Origin: Pseudarthrobacter sp. IC2-21 | GTDB taxonomy: Bacteria; Actinomycetota; Actinomycetes; Actinomycetales; Micrococcaceae | Length of the DNA: 64,000 nt | Assembly (NCBI RefSeq): GCF_034048115.1 | Contig: NZ_CP139145.1 | Location: 3,658,001 to 3,722,000 of the forward strand | Direction of reading: 5' to 3' | Shown: positions 60,599 to 64,000 of the stretch, in pieces | Position numbering within the stretch: position 1 is the first letter of the stretch | Layout of the letters: each line of letters begins with the position of its first letter | The notes under the pieces: model-generated | The model's input: the letters and a program-made list of their open reading frames with translations, nothing else | Database searches by the model: none | What the model was told of the DNA's origin: nothing | Program-made: the position numbers and the translations under genes

Positions 60599-60991
60599 TT
60601 AGGCCCAGAATTCCGAGGTCTTGGCCGTGTCCTCCTGGAACTCGTTGACCTCGGTGACTTTGCCGTCCCTGAGCGTGAAGACGAAGGCGCCGTGCTGAGA
60701 CAGGGACTGGCCATTCCGTTCAGCCTGGGCGGTCTGCAGGGCCACCGTATGGCTCTCGCCGGCGATGACATCCTGAAGCTCAGCTTTTACCGTGCCGCCT
60801 GACCGTGAAAACAGCTCGCCGAAATAGGCCAGAATCTCCTCTTTCCCCTGTTTGACCCCGGCGAGGCCACCGCTTCCGCCGACGCGCCAGACCGCATCAG
60901 GGGCGAAGAGGTCCTTGAGCGTTTCAATATCGCCCGAATTGAATGCTTCATAGCCGCGCCGCACCACTGCGGCGTCTTCCTGAACGCCCAT
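60599..60991 (-). CDS. SnoaL-like (NTF2-fold) protein
   Basis: 130 residues from ATG 60991 (GGAAAGGG upstream). VRRGYEAFNSGDIETLKDLF, DAVWRVGGSGGLAGVKQGKE, FSRSGGTVKAELQDVIAG, GAFVFTLRDGKVTEVNEFQE fit the SnoaL-like family of small-molecule isomerases/binders. The upstream extension to 61183 is not family-like. Role unknown. Confidence 0.85.
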   Translation of the reverse strand: MGVQEDAAVVRRGYEAFNSGDIETLKDLFAPDAVWRVGGSGGLAGVKQGKEEILAYFGELFSRSGGTVKAELQDVIAGESHTVALQTAQAERNGQSLSQHGAFVFTLRDGKVTEVNEFQEDTAKTSEFWA

Positions 60992-61086
60992 TGCGAACCC
61001 TTTCCAACGCCATTGTCGGGGTCCCCAGCCCAGCAATTTTAAGCCTGGCGCCGGGGGTTGTCCATGGCGTGCGGGTCCGGTCCGAA

Positions 61087-61830
61087 TCAGAACAGGAGCG
61101 GCGACAGGCGTACTGTCAGGTCGCTGGCCGCCTCCGTGTGTTCTGCGATTGCCGAGAACCTTTCCGCAGGTCCGGTGAGGCACACGGCCGCTCCCACTGA
61201 GCCATCGGCCTGCCGGACGGGAAGTGCCAGGCTGGCGGATCCTACTTCGAGTTCGTTCACCTCCGAGGCCTGGCCCTTGGCCCGGATGTCCGCCAGTTGT
61301 TCTTTCAGCCGGCCGCTGTCCGTGATGGTGTTCTCCGTTAGTTTCACCAGCTGCCCACCCGGAATCGCCGAGGCCGGGTCATCAAGTTCGGCGAGCATCA
61401 GTTTGCCCGCCGCCGAAGCGTGGGGATACCGCAGCAGCTCGAATACTGAATGGAGCGGATAATCAGGATCTTCTTCGGCCACCCTGAGGGACGCACTCTT
61501 GAACATCATGAGGTGGACGGCGAAACGAACCCCCTGCCTGAACTCGTCGATGGTGGTGCGGGCTGCAGTGCATACGGTTGGCGGCGTCGCTGCCGCAACC
61601 AGACCCGACAGGGCGTGCCCGAGGGCGAAGCCTCGGAGATCAGATGTGCGGACCAGATATTCGTCCCCCACCAGCGCATTCAGCAGCCGGTAGGCGGTCG
61701 CCGGAGGCATGCGCAGCGCATCGGTGATCTCTTTCGCTGTTGTCCCCGTCCCGAACCGAGCCACGGTCTCAAGGATCCTGAGCGAGTTTGTGGCCGGTCC
61801 TGAACCGGCGTGAGATGGCCTGTAGCTCAC
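61087..61830 (-). CDS. IclR-family transcriptional regulator
   Basis: 247 residues from GTG 61830, which overlaps the permease stop (GTGA). HTH: TTAKEITDALRMPPATAYRL (about residues 30-50), IclR effector domain after residue 75 (VRFAVHLMM, HASAAGKLMLAEL, EVGSASLALPVRQADGSVGA). It is encoded as the second gene of the permease operon and probably controls amine uptake and oxidation. Ligand unknown. Confidence 0.9.
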   Translation of the reverse strand: MSYRPSHAGSGPATNSLRILETVARFGTGTTAKEITDALRMPPATAYRLLNALVGDEYLVRTSDLRGFALGHALSGLVAAATPPTVCTAARTTIDEFRQGVRFAVHLMMFKSASLRVAEEDPDYPLHSVFELLRYPHASAAGKLMLAELDDPASAIPGGQLVKLTENTITDSGRLKEQLADIRAKGQASEVNELEVGSASLALPVRQADGSVGAAVCLTGPAERFSAIAEHTEAASDLTVRLSPLLF

Positions 61831-63308
61831 TTGATCGGCCCGCCATGAAAGAGGTCCGACTCCCGGGTTTCGTCGTAGATGCCCACCGATGCCAGGCGCA
61901 AGGGCCGCCGGCGGTGAAGGTACATGGCATACAGGACGCTGGCAAGGAGGACACCGCCGTAGATCAGGGTCTGCAGGTTCCCCGTCCCTATCGACGCGGC
62001 TGCAGCCGTCCACAGCACCGCCCCGAGAACCAGCGATGTTGCCGCCCCAAGCATCCAGCTGGCGTACGTGTTCTCTCCGATCCTGCGCAGGAAAAAGGGC
62101 ATGGACGCGCTGGCAAGGATGTAGGACCCCAGGTATCCATAGGCGCCCAACGTAAAGAGGTTCGCCAGGCCCTGTTCAGGGCTGGCCCCGGAGATGATCA
62201 TCGTGATGGGAACGAGCGCAACAACAGGCATCACCGCCAGGATGGCCGTCGAGGGCGTCCGAAAGAGGGAATGCGTCCGGCCGATTGCCCGCGGGGCAAC
62301 GCCTTCCCGGCCCATGCAGAAAAATATCCGGGCCAGGGCGTTTACGGAGGCGATGGCGCACGCAAACCACGATGCCGCGATTCCCAGATCGAGGAGGGCC
62401 GCGAACACAGGGGACGTCTGCGAAAACAAGTCGGACAGCGGTGTGGAGCTGGCCGTTATGCCCGGCGGCGCACCCCTGAGAGCCACGTCCTGTGCGGTGG
62501 CGGCGAGGAGATAGAGGACGCCGGCCAGAATGGGGGTCCAGGTAATGGCGCGAGGCACGCTGACAAAGGGTTTTTGCGCCTCCCCGCCAAGAGTGGTTGG
62601 GCTCTCGAAGCCGACAAAGGCACTAACTGCCACCACGATGCCGATCGACAGCGAGTCAAGATGCCCGTTCCAGGCGAACACACTCGTGAAATTGAGCGCC
62701 GGCCCATTGACGGCAAAGTAGACGACCATCAGGACGGCGAGGATAGCGATGGAGATGGTTTCCATCAACAGGGTTGACCAAGCGGACAGCTGGATCCCCC
62801 TCACCATGAGGAACGAGGCGGCGCCGGATGCGGCAAGAATGACCAGCACCGTGACAGCTCTCGGATCCGCGGCGGGGAGTCCCAGGTTGACGAACAGTTC
62901 CACCACATAGGTGCCAACGGCCAGCAGGCTTGCCATGGCAACAAGGCCGTACCCGAAAATGGCTGACCAGCCGGCCGTGATTGCCGTTCGTTGGCCGAGC
63001 CCTTTGGCGGTGTAGCTGTAGAGGCCACTAACAGCGGCCATGCGCTTTGCCATCGGTCTCAGGCAGAAGGCAACCAGAACCATGACGGCCATGGCTGCGC
63101 CAAAAGTCAGCAGGAGATTCGTCCCGCCGGATCCAAAGACAAGACCGGGAAAAATCAGGGCCGGGATGACGGTCATGGCCCCTGCGGGCGCCACGTTGGC
63201 TACTGACTGCGCGAAAACCGGAAGGAAGGAAAGCTTCCGGCGCCTCAGGCCCTCCACCGGAGAGCGGGGACTGATGAAGCGATCACCGCGGGCAGACACT
63301 GGAACCAA
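61827..63308 (-). CDS. APC-superfamily amine/amino acid permease
   Basis: About 493 residues with 12 helices. PAGAMTVIPALIFPGLVFGS, AVSGLYSYTAKGLGQRTAIT, AFVGFESPTTLGGEAQKPF and SVPRAITWTPILAGVLYLLA are APC signatures. The start is uncertain: TTG 63308 has GGAGGGAAAG at good spacing, and GTG 63299 is the alternative. Divergent from the amine oxidase gene, so probably imports an amine or its precursor. Confidence 0.88.
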   Translation of the reverse strand: MVPVSARGDRFISPRSPVEGLRRRKLSFLPVFAQSVANVAPAGAMTVIPALIFPGLVFGSGGTNLLLTFGAAMAVMVLVAFCLRPMAKRMAAVSGLYSYTAKGLGQRTAITAGWSAIFGYGLVAMASLLAVGTYVVELFVNLGLPAADPRAVTVLVILAASGAASFLMVRGIQLSAWSTLLMETISIAILAVLMVVYFAVNGPALNFTSVFAWNGHLDSLSIGIVVAVSAFVGFESPTTLGGEAQKPFVSVPRAITWTPILAGVLYLLAATAQDVALRGAPPGITASSTPLSDLFSQTSPVFAALLDLGIAASWFACAIASVNALARIFFCMGREGVAPRAIGRTHSLFRTPSTAILAVMPVVALVPITMIISGASPEQGLANLFTLGAYGYLGSYILASASMPFFLRRIGENTYASWMLGAATSLVLGAVLWTAAAASIGTGNLQTLIYGGVLLASVLYAMYLHRRRPLRLASVGIYDETRESDLFHGGPIK

Positions 63309-63345
63309 CTTTCCCTCCGGCGCGCAGGCTCGTCTTTGATTTCGC

Positions 63346-63359
63346 GTGACACAGGTCAC
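63346..63359. promoter_or_regulatory. CRP/GlxR-type site 1
   Basis: GTGA-CACAGG-TCAC, matching the core TGTGA-N6-TCACA of actinobacterial CRP/GlxR proteins. It lies just upstream of the permease start. Confidence 0.55.
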
Positions 63360-63422
63360 CGGCCAGAGGAGCAAAACATTAGCATTCCCGCCCCTCAATG
63401 ACGGCAGCGAACGCCTTTGTGA

Positions 63423-63534
63423 ATGTTTCCGGCATGTTAACTGCGGTGGGAAAAGTTCACCCGGATTTTCTCACTTCCCAACGCCTCCAGGCCCGCTCCC
63501 ATATGTTTCCAACATGTTAACAGGGGTGGGAAAA
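63423..63534 (+). promoter_or_regulatory. Duplicated operator-like repeat, 80-bp period
   Basis: Two copies (63423-63454 and 63503-63534) of ATGTTTCCNNCATGTTAAC followed by GGTGGGAAAA, with TTCTCAC further downstream in both. The exact 80-bp spacing (about 7.5 turns) suggests paired regulator binding, perhaps by the IclR protein, in the permease/oxidase control region. Confidence 0.6.
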
Positions 63535-63625
63535 AACCTCCGCGAAGTTCTCACGTCAATATCCCGAAAAGGCTCGCCCCGAGCGAACTGCATGACGTAG
63601 CTTTTCTTACACAGACGGAATACAA

Positions 63626-63639
63626 GTGATCTGCATCAC
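63626..63639. promoter_or_regulatory. CRP/GlxR-type site 2
   Basis: GTGA-TCTGCA-TCAC, a second perfect core in the same divergent region, on the amine-oxidase side (about 290 bp before its ATG). Confidence 0.55.
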
Positions 63640-63928
63640 GCCGACAGGGCCCAGCGTGGGGCCGGGCCGGCACTCAGGAAATAGAGGATGTTGATCGCAA
63701 CGGGTTTATTTCTTCGGCCTCAAACGGGCTCGAGAATGACCTATAGCGCAGCCGCATATGGACCTATGAATTAGCAGTTCCGAAATTTAATGGACAAATA
63801 ATTCTGTGATTCCGCAGATCTTGGCGTTTGTATATTCCGCAATGGCAATTCCACCGGCGTCGGCCAGGAAAACCATCCCGGCGACAGGCCAGTGAGCCTC
63901 CCCTTTGAAAAGAACCAAGGAGAAAACC

Positions 63929-64000
63929 ATGACTCTCAACACTGAAATCCACACCGGGGTAGGGGTATCCCACCCGCTCGATCCGCTCTCCCGCGAGGAG
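63929..64000 (+). CDS. Copper amine oxidase, N-terminal start (cut by window)
   Basis: 24 codons from ATG 63929 with AAGGAGAAAA upstream: MTLNTEIHTGVGVSHPLDPL then SREE. The HPLDPLS(x)EE opening is that of Arthrobacter-type phenylethylamine/tyramine (copper, topaquinone) oxidases. This enzyme oxidises primary amines to aldehydes. The catalytic part lies beyond the window, so the call rests on the start motif and on the adjacent permease and IclR genes. Confidence 0.72.
   Translation, partial: MTLNTEIHTGVGVSHPLDPLSREE

Noticed and set aside
1..64000. tRNA/rRNA genes, CRISPR arrays, prophage structural genes
   Set aside because: None seen on reading both strands. The dispersed repeats are irregularly spaced and palindromic, unlike CRISPR.

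Overview
The window looks like a chromosome segment of a high-G+C actinobacterium of the Micrococcaceae, most probably Arthrobacter or a close relative. This rests on protein flavour (an Arthrobacter-like YidC, LldP, a MetH, a CU044_5270-type partner of an ECF sigma factor, PadR/permease-prefix pairs), many ATGA/GTGA start-stop overlaps and several apparently leaderless starts. No rRNA, tRNA or CRISPR array was seen.

Region 1 (1 to about 25.3 kb) is accessory DNA. It holds the 3' end of an AAA ATPase gene and then about 30 small, mostly solitary genes in both orientations: lipoproteins, two- to four-helix membrane proteins, two PadR regulators each overlapping a membrane partner, an ECF sigma factor with its CU044_5270-type partner, DUF2199, VOC, SHOCT and GrpB proteins. 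Several genes are broken: a YidC paralogue with an in-frame TAG, a frameshifted GNAT, a CU044_5270 remnant, and an LRR-like gene split by an IS630-family element with its TA duplication visible. Palindromic dispersed repeats (about 60-140 bp) and a second short repeat recur between these genes and were not seen after about 25.4 kb.

Region 2 (25.5-45.9 kb) is ordinary-looking chromosome. It contains an alpha/beta hydrolase, an aminoglycoside-phosphotransferase-like kinase, an ArsR/AHSA1 pair with a clear operator, a LysR regulator, and a lipoprotein plus a 956-residue single-chain ECF transporter (T-A-A-S). It continues with a lactate cluster (FAD/Fe-S D-lactate dehydrogenase, lldP, divergent GntR regulator), an RsbQ-like hydrolase, an enoyl-reductase-like oxidoreductase and cobalamin-dependent metH.

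Region 3 (45.98-56.7 kb) is a mosaic island between metH and an ABC exporter. It starts with a four-gene, visibly lower-G+C operon (membrane protein, small GTPase-like protein, 804-residue alpha-solenoid protein, KAP-family P-loop NTPase). This is the best candidate here for an undescribed conflict or defence system. Next to it lie a partial duplicate of the ABC exporter 3' end, a 5'-truncated PucR gene fused head-to-head with a 5'-truncated DUF6421 gene, and an intact SDR and threonine aldolase.

Region 4 (56.7-64 kb) carries an asymmetric heterodimeric ABC exporter, a SnoaL-like protein, and a probable amine-catabolism locus: IclR regulator, APC permease and, at the window edge, the start of a copper amine oxidase. 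A 0.6 kb divergent control region there carries two CRP-type sites and a duplicated operator-like repeat.
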